44,567 nt of DNA from the NCBI GenBank assembly GCA_905233975.1, contig CAJOGD010000001.1, positions 41,696-86,262 on the forward strand, given 5' to 3'. Positions 1 through 7,593 of this stretch are shown in pieces (the stretch's first letter is position 1; every line of letters begins with the position of its first letter). The translations under genes were made by a program, and so were the position numbers. The notes under the pieces were generated by a model. The model saw only the letters and a list, made by a program, of their open reading frames with translations. It was not told the origin of the DNA and ran no database searches. The DNA comes from an uncultured Alphaproteobacteria bacterium. GTDB taxonomy: Bacteria > Pseudomonadota > Alphaproteobacteria > Rs-D84.

Positions 1-109
1 GAGAACTGGCCCGCGACGGTTTCGACGGGATTCCGCTTGGAATCACCCACAAAAAACGCTGCGCGTTTTTCGCGGGACCCGATACCGCGGAATGACGGCT
101 CTTTGTTGG
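1..109. repeat. Palindromic repeat island at window start
   Basis: No gene is supported here. Perfect inverted repeats are visible: a 6-bp stem at 29-34/39-44, an 8-bp stem at 52-59/63-70 whose right arm ends in five T (terminator-like), and the GC-rich segment 85-102, which recurs with one mismatch at 28698-28715. Two forward frames are open across the stretch, but their translations look like read-through of palindromes rather than protein. I read it as one or more degenerate dispersed palindromic elements, as are common between genes in alphaproteobacteria. The left edge lies outside the window. Confidence 0.5.
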
Positions 110-315
110 TTCGTTTATTTACATACGAATAAACGAAACCACCGAAACGCTTCTAGTGGTTGGAGGTTCAGAACAATTTGACGAAATTGTGTGCTTATTT
201 TGTAAAGGGCATAGCCCCACATTATTCGCAACCCTCCAACACAGAATGGTTGGAGTTTTCGCCGAAGATATAAATCGGCCTCGTCAAACGGGTTCTGACA
301 CCCCATCAGTGGAAC
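110..315. other. Highly structured intergenic region, possible ncRNA
   Basis: A run of perfect or near-perfect inverted repeats fills this gene-free stretch: 110-119/128-137 (10 bp), 137-142/156-161 (6 bp), 173-179/184-190 (7 bp), 207-210/214-217, 261-265/275-279 and 295-298/306-309. A longer stem, 159-168 with 230-240 (10 bp, one bulged C), encloses two of these hairpins. Its right arm can instead pair with 249-255 (7 bp), so two folds exclude each other. On the minus strand a TTGTGT/TAAAAT-like promoter lies at about 328-357, which would transcribe the region downstream of mutL. No known RNA family was recognised. Strand and function are undetermined. Confidence 0.4.
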
Positions 316-381
316 ACCCACCGACAAATTCATTTTATCAAAAAAGCAAATTAAAACACAAGGAGTTTTTTCTATTATCGG

Positions 382-2142
382 TTATATTCTTTCAAACCAG
401 CCGTCAATTTGTGTAATCGGAATGAATTTATAGACCGGCCGCCCATGATTACATTCGCCGCCCCGCGTGGTCTTTTCAATATCGCGCAGCAACGCGTTCA
501 TTTGTTCCATGTCCAATTTCTGGCCCGCGCGTACCGAATGATGACACGCATAGTTCGCCAATTTCAAATGTAATTTTTCTTTTAGTCCGCTTGAATGCCC
601 GTATGCCCGAACCTCGTCCGCAATCGCATGGAGCGCCGACGCCCAATCCATATCCCAATCCGCGGGCTTTTCAAAAATCGCAATCGCGTCATCACCGAAC
701 GCATCAACAACCAAACCACTTTCGCGCAAATCATCAGAAATCGACAGCACCGCAACAACATCTTCGGCGCGCAGGCGCACCACAATCGGCGTCAATAAAG
801 GCTGTGATTTAATCGCATGCGTGCGCAGTTTTTCATACGTGATACGTTCGTGCGCTGCATGCTGGTCCACGACAACCAAACTGTCCGCCGTCGCCGCCAA
901 GATATATTTATTCGCAATTTGCCCAATCACACGCCCAAGTGGCATGGCATCAAAAATATTATCCACATTATCATTGGTGGTTTTAGTCGGCGTCTTTGCA
1001 CCGGCACCAAAATCGGACATCAAACTTTGCGCAAACGAATTTTGCGATTTATTCGGCGAATGCACCATCGGTGCAGAGGTCACAGGGCGCAAGTGCGGTG
1101 TTATAATCGGCGCGTTATTAAATGAAATCTTTTCCGAAAAATTTTGCGCAACTGGTGCGGGCGCATCGTCCAACATATTCTGCGCCAACACATCACGCAA
1201 AGATTTGATAATAAACGCACGCACATGCGTAGGTTCCAAGAAATGCACATCATTCTTTGTTGGCGAAACATTAACATCAACATTCGCCGGTGGCAGTGTC
1301 AAATACAACGCACACAGCGGGAATTCCCGCGCATGCATAACATCCATATACGCCGCGCGTAATGCACCAACCAAAACCTTGTCTTTGACCGGCCGGCCAT
1401 TCACAAATAAAAATTGGTCCACCGATGATGCACGCCGCAGCGTCGGTTCGGAAATATAACCGGACAACTTCATCGCGCCCGACGAAGATTCCGCAGAAAC
1501 CGCGCGCATAGCCCCGCGCACATCATCACCCATAACCGCAACAATTCGGTCCATCAACGGTTGGTCTTTTTCGAAACGCCATTTATTATTCAACACAAAA
1601 CCAACATCGGTACGCGCCATGCCAAGGCGTTTAATCACGTCCAAAACCGCCATGGTTTCAACCCGGTCGCTGCGCAGAAATTTCAATCGCGCCGGCGTTT
1701 TTGCAAACAAATTCTGAACACGAATTCGCGTTCCGCTTTGCCAATCCGAAGGCCGTATTCCACCGGTATTGCAATCAAGCCGCCAACCGTTTTCGTCCGT
1801 TCCATTACACGTATCAATCGTCATATCAGACACAGACGCAATCGACGGTAATGCTTCGCCCCGAAAGCCCATAAAATTTATATTCATTAAATCATCATCG
1901 GGCAACTTTGATGTCGCATGCCGCATAGTGCAACTTTGTAAATCATCACGCGACATGCCCGAACCATTATCGACAACATTTATAAGTGTTCGTCCACCGT
2001 CAACAATATCCACAATTATTTGATTTGCACCGGCGTCCAGCGCATTTTCAACCAATTCTTTGACAACACTTGCACCGTTTTCAACGACTTCGCCCGCAGC
2101 GATTTGATTGACCAAATAATCAGGCAAAAGCCTTATGGACAT
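382..2142 (-). CDS. mutL: DNA mismatch repair protein MutL
   Basis: MutL couples mismatch recognition by MutS to strand incision. The N-terminal GHKL ATPase is complete: VKELVENALDAG at 27-38 (catalytic Glu29), DNGSGM at 58-63 and GFRGEAL at 92-98. The C-terminal dimerisation domain carries the endonuclease metal-site motif DQHAAHE at 426-432 followed by a Glu, ACHHSVRAGQ at about 532, and CNHGRP at 564-569 where CPHGRP is usual. This is therefore the nicking type of MutL used by bacteria without MutH. At 586 residues it has normal length. It starts 9 nt after greA on the same strand, so the two are probably cotranscribed. The Pro to Asn change next to the metal-binding Cys is unusual but conservative in context. 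Confidence 0.96.
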   Translation of the reverse strand: MSIRLLPDYLVNQIAAGEVVENGASVVKELVENALDAGANQIIVDIVDGGRTLINVVDNGSGMSRDDLQSCTMRHATSKLPDDDLMNINFMGFRGEALPSIASVSDMTIDTCNGTDENGWRLDCNTGGIRPSDWQSGTRIRVQNLFAKTPARLKFLRSDRVETMAVLDVIKRLGMARTDVGFVLNNKWRFEKDQPLMDRIVAVMGDDVRGAMRAVSAESSSGAMKLSGYISEPTLRRASSVDQFLFVNGRPVKDKVLVGALRAAYMDVMHAREFPLCALYLTLPPANVDVNVSPTKNDVHFLEPTHVRAFIIKSLRDVLAQNMLDDAPAPVAQNFSEKISFNNAPIITPHLRPVTSAPMVHSPNKSQNSFAQSLMSDFGAGAKTPTKTTNDNVDNIFDAMPLGRVIGQIANKYILAATADSLVVVDQHAAHERITYEKLRTHAIKSQPLLTPIVVRLRAEDVVAVLSISDDLRESGLVVDAFGDDAIAIFEKPADWDMDWASALHAIADEVRAYGHSSGLKEKLHLKLANYACHHSVRAGQKLDMEQMNALLRDIEKTTRGGECNHGRPVYKFIPITQIDGWFERI

Positions 2143-2151
2143 TCGTGGTCC

Positions 2152-2622
2152 CTATTCTTTGAATTTAACTTCCAAAATTTCATATTCGCGTTCACCCGAC
2201 GGCAACCGCACAACGCAAGTATCACCAACGCACCGCCCAATAAGCGCACGTCCAACCGGCGAAGTACATGATATAACCTGTTTCCCGTCCGATTCAACAT
2301 CAGAAAGAATCCGACACTGCATACGGTTTCCATTTTCATCTTCGCACACGACACGCGCACCAAACACAACGCGATCACCGGACAAACTATCAACGTCAAT
2401 CACAACCGCGTTATTCACAAAATCTTCCAAATATTGGATACGCTTGTCAATTTGGCGCTGTTTTTCGCGGGCGGCACTGTAATCCGCATTTTCCGACAAA
2501 TCGCCAAGCGACCGCGCCCACTGCACAGTTTTAAGGATTTCGGGTCTTTGCACCTCTTTCAAATCCTTTAATTCATTGATAAGGTTTTCAAACCCTTGCT
2601 TTGAGATTGGTTTTTTATCCAT
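2152..2622 (-). CDS. greA: Transcription elongation factor GreA
   Basis: GreA enters the secondary channel of backtracked RNA polymerase and stimulates cleavage of the transcript 3' end. The protein is 156 residues, the family norm. The N-terminal coiled coil has the signature DLSENADYSAAREKQ at about 40-54, with the acidic tip residues that coordinate the catalytic Mg. The C-terminal FKBP-like domain includes SPVGRALIG. A good ribosome site (AGGAAG) sits 7 nt before the ATG. It is the first gene of a greA-mutL unit and is transcribed away from lptG from a promoter at 2652-2679. Confidence 0.96.
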   Translation of the reverse strand: MDKKPISKQGFENLINELKDLKEVQRPEILKTVQWARSLGDLSENADYSAAREKQRQIDKRIQYLEDFVNNAVVIDVDSLSGDRVVFGARVVCEDENGNRMQCRILSDVESDGKQVISCTSPVGRALIGRCVGDTCVVRLPSGEREYEILEVKFKE

Positions 2623-2651
2623 TTCGCACTTCCTATTCTTTTATCGTGGCT

Positions 2652-2679
2652 ATTATAAATATTCATTTTAATTTTGCAA
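2652..2679 (-). promoter_or_regulatory. greA promoter
   Basis: On the minus strand TTGCAA (2674-2679) is followed after 16 nt by a perfect TATAAT (2652-2657). Because TTGCAA is its own reverse complement, the same six bases also serve the divergent lptG promoter. Read by eye. Confidence 0.65.
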
Positions 2680-2702
2680 TTAGGAAATAAACAGGCTATA
2701 CT
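2674..2702 (+). promoter_or_regulatory. lptG promoter
   Basis: TTGCAA (2674-2679), a 17-nt spacer and TATACT (2697-2702) point to transcription starting near 2709. This rules out the upstream TTG at 2674 as the start codon of lptG and supports the ATG at 2731. Confidence 0.6.
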
Positions 2703-2730
2703 TTTTCGTAAACACAACGATAAAAGTAAA

Positions 2731-3789
2731 ATGGCACACAGCAGGATTCTTTCGCGGTTTTTATTCAAGCGCTTTTTTATGGGCGTTGGATTGGTGTTGC
2801 TGATTGTATGCGGAATTATATTTTCCGTCACTTTTGTGGAAAGATTACCGGGATACCCGACGGCCATACTTGCATTAAATGACGCATGGATACGACTTGT
2901 CGAATATGTCCCGTTGTTTTTGCCACTTGCGGTTTTCATGGGGACACTTGTCGCGTATTACACACTTACCAGGTCCAGTGAAGGCGTAATAATTTCCGCC
3001 GCGGGTATATCACCGTATCAAATGGCACGACCATTTTTGCTTGGTGCCTTTATTATCGGAGTTTTTGCCACAACGGTAATAAACCCATACGCCGTCGGAT
3101 TGCGCGCAAAAAATATAACATCTGAATACCTGACACTGGTGGACGGAAAGATATGGATTCATGAAACAACGGATAATGAATACACAACAATAATGGCCAA
3201 GAATTTGACATTGGCCGATAACGATTTAATCTTTCATGACGCAACAATTTTTGTCCAAGATTCCGACTTTAAATTGAACGCACGTATCGACGCACCAAAC
3301 ATAACACTGTCCGAATCCGGCCTTGACACCGACCACGCAAATGTATTCGACGCGTCCGGCCAAAACACAATCGGCGCATGGAAAAAACAAACAAAGATAA
3401 CACCCAAAACGGTGCTGAACCGATACCTGCAACCCGATCAGATTTCTTTTTGGCAATTGCCGGGATTCATAAAAAAGATGTCACAAATCGGTGTTCCAAT
3501 GCGTGGACACATTATACAATTTTGGACACTATTGTTTTTACCGTTAAGCATGATTGCAATGGCAACACTGGGCGTGGCATTTTCACAAACGCACCAGCGC
3601 CGCAATCACACATTTGGAACAAAGTTCGGCATTGGGATACTCACATGCTTTATATTGTATTTCCTGTTGAATATATTCAGTGCGCTTGGTGCAAACGGGA
3701 CATTACCGCCACTGCTTGCCATCATCGCACCACCACTTATAATCATCGCGGCCGCGGGTGTATTTATCGCCGGGTTTGACACAATATAA
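2731..3789 (+). CDS. lptG: LPS export ABC transporter permease, LptG/LptF family
   Basis: This is an inner-membrane subunit of the LptBFG complex, which extracts lipopolysaccharide and passes it to the LptC-LptA bridge. The 352-residue protein has the family layout: three N-terminal membrane helices, a soluble periplasmic beta-jellyroll region (about 125-265) and three C-terminal helices. The segment SSEGVIISAAGISPYQ matches the conserved coupling region after the second helix, and LQPDQISFWQLPGFI matches the LptG-like segment before the fourth helix. LptG is preferred over LptF for this reason, but the paralogues are hard to separate by eye. The partner permease is not in the window. The ATG at 2731 was chosen because the longer frame would begin inside the promoter. 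No strong ribosome site precedes it. Confidence 0.85.
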   Translation: MAHSRILSRFLFKRFFMGVGLVLLIVCGIIFSVTFVERLPGYPTAILALNDAWIRLVEYVPLFLPLAVFMGTLVAYYTLTRSSEGVIISAAGISPYQMARPFLLGAFIIGVFATTVINPYAVGLRAKNITSEYLTLVDGKIWIHETTDNEYTTIMAKNLTLADNDLIFHDATIFVQDSDFKLNARIDAPNITLSESGLDTDHANVFDASGQNTIGAWKKQTKITPKTVLNRYLQPDQISFWQLPGFIKKMSQIGVPMRGHIIQFWTLLFLPLSMIAMATLGVAFSQTHQRRNHTFGTKFGIGILTCFILYFLLNIFSALGANGTLPPLLAIIAPPLIIIAAAGVFIAGFDTI

Positions 3790-3806
3790 AAACAAAGGAA
3801 TGACAA

Positions 3807-3938
3807 ATGCCACTGCGTAAAAAAAATTATAATCTTTGGAAGATAGTTATGTGGATTCTTATCATTTTGCTTGTCGTTTTGATGATAGTATATTTTCCAC
3901 CCACAAACAACGTGACCGAGGTTATATTATACCAATAA
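3807..3938 (+). CDS. Small single-span membrane protein (43 aa)
   Basis: This short gene begins with a basic stretch (MPLRKKNYNLWK), continues with a hydrophobic helix (about residues 13-30, rich in I, L, V, M) and ends in a short polar tail, as expected of a one-helix inner-membrane microprotein with N-in topology. An AAAGGA ribosome site lies 6 nt before the ATG. Its stop overlaps the xerD start as TAATG, a typical translational-coupling arrangement, and it follows lptG by 17 nt, so it sits in an lptG-orf-xerD operon. No family was recognised. It could modulate the Lpt permease or serve only to couple translation; both are guesses. Confidence 0.65.
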   Translation: MPLRKKNYNLWKIVMWILIILLVVLMIVYFPPTNNVTEVILYQ

Positions 3939-4807
3939 TGAACTATATCGATGTTTTTTTAGAGGCGCTTTCCGCCGAAAAAGGACGCAGCAAAAATACA
4001 TTGGCATCTTATGCCAACGATTTGCGTATGGCGGACGCCGCGATGAACGGCGGATTGGTCAACGCCACCGACGCGGATATTCAAAAATACCTTGGCGAAC
4101 TTTCCGCATGTCCAACATCTATTGCCCGCAAGGCCAGTGCACTGCGCGGATTTTACAAATTCCTAATGTTGGAACACATCATCACAAAAAATCCTGCAAC
4201 AAATATCGAACTGCCAAAACGCCCAAAGCCATTACCAAAATTACTGAGCACCGAAGAAATAGAACTATTAATATCTTCGGCGGGCGATGTCCGCAACGCG
4301 ACACGTTTGCGCGCAATGATAGAATTGATTTATGCATCGGGCCTGCGCGTATCAGAGCTTTGCGAATTACCAATGACGGCGATTTTGGGCGATAGACTTT
4401 TGATACATGGCAAAGGTGCCAAAGAAAGAATTGTCCCCATGCATGCCGAGGCACAAACCGCACTTAGCCGGTGGCTGCGCATGCGCGATGCGGACGAATC
4501 GAAATACGTTTTTCCGTCACGCGGTTCTTCGGGTCACATAACACGCGACGGATTTTTCAAGATATTAAAAAAATGTGCGACGCTTGCCGGAATTTCACCC
4601 GCGCGCGTTGGGCCGCACGTCTTGCGCCATTCGTTTGCATCACACTTATTATCACATGGGGCAAACCTGCGCACGATTCAAACCATGCTTGGACACGAAG
4701 ACATATCGACAACACAAATCTATACGCACGTTTTACCGGAAAAATTACAACAGGTTGTTGCCGAACACCACCCACTATCCGAAACCAAAGGACGAACACA
4801 TGATTAA
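3938..4807 (+). CDS. xerD: Tyrosine recombinase XerC/XerD
   Basis: Xer recombinases resolve chromosome dimers at dif during division, working with FtsK. The 289-residue protein has an N-terminal SAM-like core-binding domain (1-95) and a C-terminal catalytic domain with the complete active site: Arg137 (ASGLRVSEL), Lys159 (HGKGAKER), His227 and Arg230 (HVLRHSF), His253 (LGHED) and nucleophile Tyr262. The length fits the chromosomal Xer pair rather than phage integrases, which are usually longer. XerD is slightly preferred; XerC cannot be excluded without the paralogue. The start at 3938 was chosen because it makes a TAATG overlap with the upstream small gene and gives the usual Xer N-terminus; a longer frame adds an unrelated sequence. 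Confidence 0.88.
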   Translation: MNYIDVFLEALSAEKGRSKNTLASYANDLRMADAAMNGGLVNATDADIQKYLGELSACPTSIARKASALRGFYKFLMLEHIITKNPATNIELPKRPKPLPKLLSTEEIELLISSAGDVRNATRLRAMIELIYASGLRVSELCELPMTAILGDRLLIHGKGAKERIVPMHAEAQTALSRWLRMRDADESKYVFPSRGSSGHITRDGFFKILKKCATLAGISPARVGPHVLRHSFASHLLSHGANLRTIQTMLGHEDISTTQIYTHVLPEKLQQVVAEHHPLSETKGRTHD

Positions 4808-5294
4808 AAAATGCGATTTTCCAAATTGTACACGCGCGGGCACTTGTCGCGCCCCAAAGACACGCGACCTAAAAGAATACTGGTGCTTTTGTCGTGAGCA
4901 TGCGGCCGAATACAATAAGAATTGGAACTATTACGCAAACATGTCCGCCGACGAAATCGAAGAAGATTGGGAACGCCAAACATTCGGCGAACCGGTCGGC
5001 AAACGCACCAAACAAGACACCGCCGACTATATAAAATTCCTTAACGACTTTTTAACCGGCCGTTCAAGTTTCGACAAAATGCCACCGAAAAAATCTTTGC
5101 CGTCGGCAATCGTATCGGCATTTAAAACACTTGAATTACCAATAACCGCCACATGGCGTGAAATCGGGACAAAGTATCGCGCACTTGCGAAAAAATACCA
5201 CCCCGATACAGCCAATACGTCTGATTCGACCGGTGCCGAATTTGCAAAAATATCCGCCGCATACCAAACACTAAAAAAGCATTTTGGCAAATAG
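4800..5294 (+). CDS. J-domain protein with N-terminal cysteine cluster
   Basis: The protein is 164 residues. The C-terminal part (about 105-164) is a J domain with the HPD tripeptide at 134-136 (KYHPDTAN), which stimulates the ATPase of a DnaK-type Hsp70. The N-terminal half carries Cys5, Cys10, Cys16, Cys29 and Cys31 together with the segment HAAEYNKNWNYYANMS, an arrangement I know from a group of small alphaproteobacterial J proteins; zinc binding is plausible but inferred. It overlaps the end of xerD by 8 nt and has an AAAGGA ribosome site inside xerD, so it belongs to the same transcript. The client is unknown. Confidence 0.85.
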   Translation: MIKKCDFPNCTRAGTCRAPKTRDLKEYWCFCREHAAEYNKNWNYYANMSADEIEEDWERQTFGEPVGKRTKQDTADYIKFLNDFLTGRSSFDKMPPKKSLPSAIVSAFKTLELPITATWREIGTKYRALAKKYHPDTANTSDSTGAEFAKISAAYQTLKKHFGK

Positions 5295-5356
5295 AATTTT
5301 TTATGGCACATTTGTCATGTTTGTGCTATGTTATAACCCACAAAAGGATTTTTTAC

Positions 5357-6259
5357 ATGTACGATGTTATTATTTTGGGTTCTGGGCCGGCCGGATTAAC
5401 GGCGGCACTGTATTGCGGACGTGCAAACAAAAGCACGCTTGTTATGGGTGGCGATACGCTTGGCGGGCAAACCGCGGGAATCGCGACACTTGAAAATTAT
5501 CCGGGGTTCCGGGGTAGTGGTTTTGACCTTATTCAATTCATGAAGGCCCAGGCGGAATCTTTCGGTGCCAAGATTGAAATGAATACGGTCGCGCATATTG
5601 AAAGCGGCGCAAACGACACGTTCACATTGACCGACACACATGGCAATAAATACGACACGCGCAGTGTTATTTTGGCAACGGGCGCGTCGCCCCGAAAACT
5701 TGAAATCGCGGGCGCACGCGAATTCTTTGGGCGCGGCGTTTCATATTGTGCAACATGCGACGGATTTTTCTATAGTGGTAAAACCGTTCTTGTTATCGGC
5801 GGCGGCAATACGGCACTGAATGACGCACTGTATTTGGCGGACATTGCTAAAACCGTCAAAATCGTTTATCGCAAATCCGCATTCACCCGGGCCGAAGCGA
5901 TTGTTCGTGACCGCGTTGCGGCAAAATCAAATATCGAATGCATATTTAATACGGAATTAAAATCTATATCGGCGCGTCCGAATTCCGAAAACGGTGAATT
6001 AATTGCGACAACAACGAATGACGAACAAATTATCTGTGACGGCATATTTGTTGCGATTGGCCACGAAGCAAACACCGATTATTTAACCGAAGACGTCAAA
6101 CGCGACGACCTTGGGCGATTGGCACCGGACGCCTTGCCACGCGGAATGTTTGTCGCGGGCGACGTTCATTCAGGATTAAAAATGCAAATCGCGACGGCGG
6201 TCGGAACGGGCTGCAGTGCGGCAATGGACGCCATCGCATACCTGAACGCAAACGCATAA
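5357..6259 (+). CDS. trxB: Thioredoxin-disulfide reductase
   Basis: TrxB uses NADPH and FAD to reduce thioredoxin in the cytoplasm. The 300-residue protein has the FAD-binding GSGPAG at 8-13, the redox-active CATC pair at Cys131/Cys134 (SYCATCDGFF), the NADPH-binding GGGNTA at 148-153 and the C-terminal FAD motif FVAGDV. The start at 5357 was chosen because it gives the usual MYDVIILGSGPAG beginning and has an AAGGA ribosome site 9 nt upstream; a longer frame adds 18 residues unrelated to the family. The gene is followed 15 nt later by serS, so a trxB-serS unit is likely. Confidence 0.95.
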   Translation: MYDVIILGSGPAGLTAALYCGRANKSTLVMGGDTLGGQTAGIATLENYPGFRGSGFDLIQFMKAQAESFGAKIEMNTVAHIESGANDTFTLTDTHGNKYDTRSVILATGASPRKLEIAGAREFFGRGVSYCATCDGFFYSGKTVLVIGGGNTALNDALYLADIAKTVKIVYRKSAFTRAEAIVRDRVAAKSNIECIFNTELKSISARPNSENGELIATTTNDEQIICDGIFVAIGHEANTDYLTEDVKRDDLGRLAPDALPRGMFVAGDVHSGLKMQIATAVGTGCSAAMDAIAYLNANA

Positions 6260-6274
6260 TAAAAAGGATAAAAA

Positions 6275-7555
6275 ATGTTGGATATGAAATTTATTCGTGA
6301 AAACCCAGAAATCGTAAAAAACGCATGTCGCGTAAAGAACTTTCCGGACGTTGTTGATGACATTTTATCCCTCGACGTGCGCGTTCGCGAATTAAAGACA
6401 CTGACGCAAACGAAAACCGCCGAAAAAAATAAAATTTCGCGCGAAATCCCAACTGCAACGGACAAGGCGCCATTGATTGCAAAATCAAAACAAATCGGCG
6501 AAGAGATTGCAAACGATTTGGCCGAGTTGGATGAAAAAGAGGCAAAGTTAAACGACCTTTTGCATCGCGTTCCGCAAATTCCGTCGGCCGATGCACCCAT
6601 TGGTGCGGACGATTCCGCAAATGTTGAGGTTCGGCGCGTCGGCACCCCGCGCACATTCGATTTTACGCCTCGCCCCCAGTGGGAATTACTTGATATGAAC
6701 GGTTGGTGGATGCCGGAAAAAATTGCAAACGTTTGCGGTACACGCACATATTGCCTGTGTGGGGAATTGGCGGAATTGTCGTTGGCCATTCAAACATACG
6801 TAATTCAAAAATTAATCAGCAAAGGTTTCAAATACATCGAATGCCCACCCGTCACAAAGCCCCAGGCTGTATTTAACGCTGGCCATTTCATGGGTTCGGA
6901 TTTATCGGTCATGAATGACGACGTTTTCATGCTGAATGGCACTGACCGTTGTTTGGCGGCGACCGCAGAAATAATTTTGAATTCACTGCACGCGGACGAC
7001 ATTTTAACCGAAAACGAATTACCAATAAAATATGCCGGATTTTCCACATGTTTCCGCAAAGAGGCCGGGGCCGCCGGTCGCGACACACGTGGGCTTGTAC
7101 GCTTTCACCACTTTGACAAAGTGGAACAGTATATTTTCTGTCGCCCCGAAGAAAGCGACAAAATGCATGAATTTTTGTTAAACAACCTGTGCGAAGTCGT
7201 GGGCGATTTGGAATTGCCATATCGCGTAATCGCAAATTCCACCGGCGACATGGGATTTAACAAAGTAAAACAAAACGATGTAGAGGCATGGTTCCCATCG
7301 GAAAATGCATATCGTGAATTGGGTTCTTGCTCATCGATTGGCCAGTTCCAGGCCCGTCGCACCAACACACGCTATCGCGAAAACGCAACCGGCGAAGTGA
7401 AATTTGTTGCGACATTAAATAATACTGGAATCGCCCTGCCCCGCGCATTGGTGCCGGTAATTGAAAACCATCAAAACGCCGACGGATCCGTCAATATTCC
7501 AAAGAAGATCCAACCCCTGATGGGCGGCAGGACAAAAATTGGCGGTAAACACTAA
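6275..7555 (+). CDS. serS: Seryl-tRNA synthetase
   Basis: SerS charges tRNA-Ser and tRNA-Sec with serine. The 426-residue protein has the family layout: a long antiparallel coiled-coil arm (about 30-98) that grips the tRNA long variable arm, then a class II catalytic core. Motif 2 is clear at about 260-281 (FRKEAGAAGRDTRG followed by FHHFDKVE) and motif 3 near 388-408 (LNNTGIALPRALVPVIENHQ). The motif 3 region departs from the common GSGLAVGR wording but keeps the essential Arg. It ends 5 nt before an intrinsic terminator shared with the convergent gene at 7594. Confidence 0.95.
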   Translation: MLDMKFIRENPEIVKNACRVKNFPDVVDDILSLDVRVRELKTLTQTKTAEKNKISREIPTATDKAPLIAKSKQIGEEIANDLAELDEKEAKLNDLLHRVPQIPSADAPIGADDSANVEVRRVGTPRTFDFTPRPQWELLDMNGWWMPEKIANVCGTRTYCLCGELAELSLAIQTYVIQKLISKGFKYIECPPVTKPQAVFNAGHFMGSDLSVMNDDVFMLNGTDRCLAATAEIILNSLHADDILTENELPIKYAGFSTCFRKEAGAAGRDTRGLVRFHHFDKVEQYIFCRPEESDKMHEFLLNNLCEVVGDLELPYRVIANSTGDMGFNKVKQNDVEAWFPSENAYRELGSCSSIGQFQARRTNTRYRENATGEVKFVATLNNTGIALPRALVPVIENHQNADGSVNIPKKIQPLMGGRTKIGGKH

Positions 7556-7560
7556 ATTAA

Positions 7561-7584
7561 AAAATCACCCAACCGGGTGATTTT
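7561..7584. terminator. Bidirectional terminator, serS / orphan gene
   Basis: A perfect 10-bp stem (7561-7570 with 7575-7584) and AACC loop has T-rich flanks on both strands, suited to ending both serS and the convergent gene at 7594. Confidence 0.85.
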
Positions 7585-7593
7585 TTTTGAATA

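Noticed and set aside
15..32. tmRNA-like sequence GGTTTCGACGGGATT
   Set aside because: It resembles the conserved 5' part of tmRNA, but no GGG acceptor start lies at the right distance, no tag frame starting with Ala and ending in Ala-Ala-stop follows, and the surrounding DNA is palindromic repeat. The left edge is cut, so a partial tmRNA cannot be wholly excluded.
115..333. 72-codon minus-strand ORF
   Set aside because: It overlaps the series of inverted repeats, its start codon overlaps a -10-like sequence and it has no ribosome site. A structured noncoding region explains it better.
2674..2730. TTG start for lptG giving 371 aa
   Set aside because: The TTG lies in the -35 hexamer and the predicted transcript begins downstream; the added residues do not fit the family.
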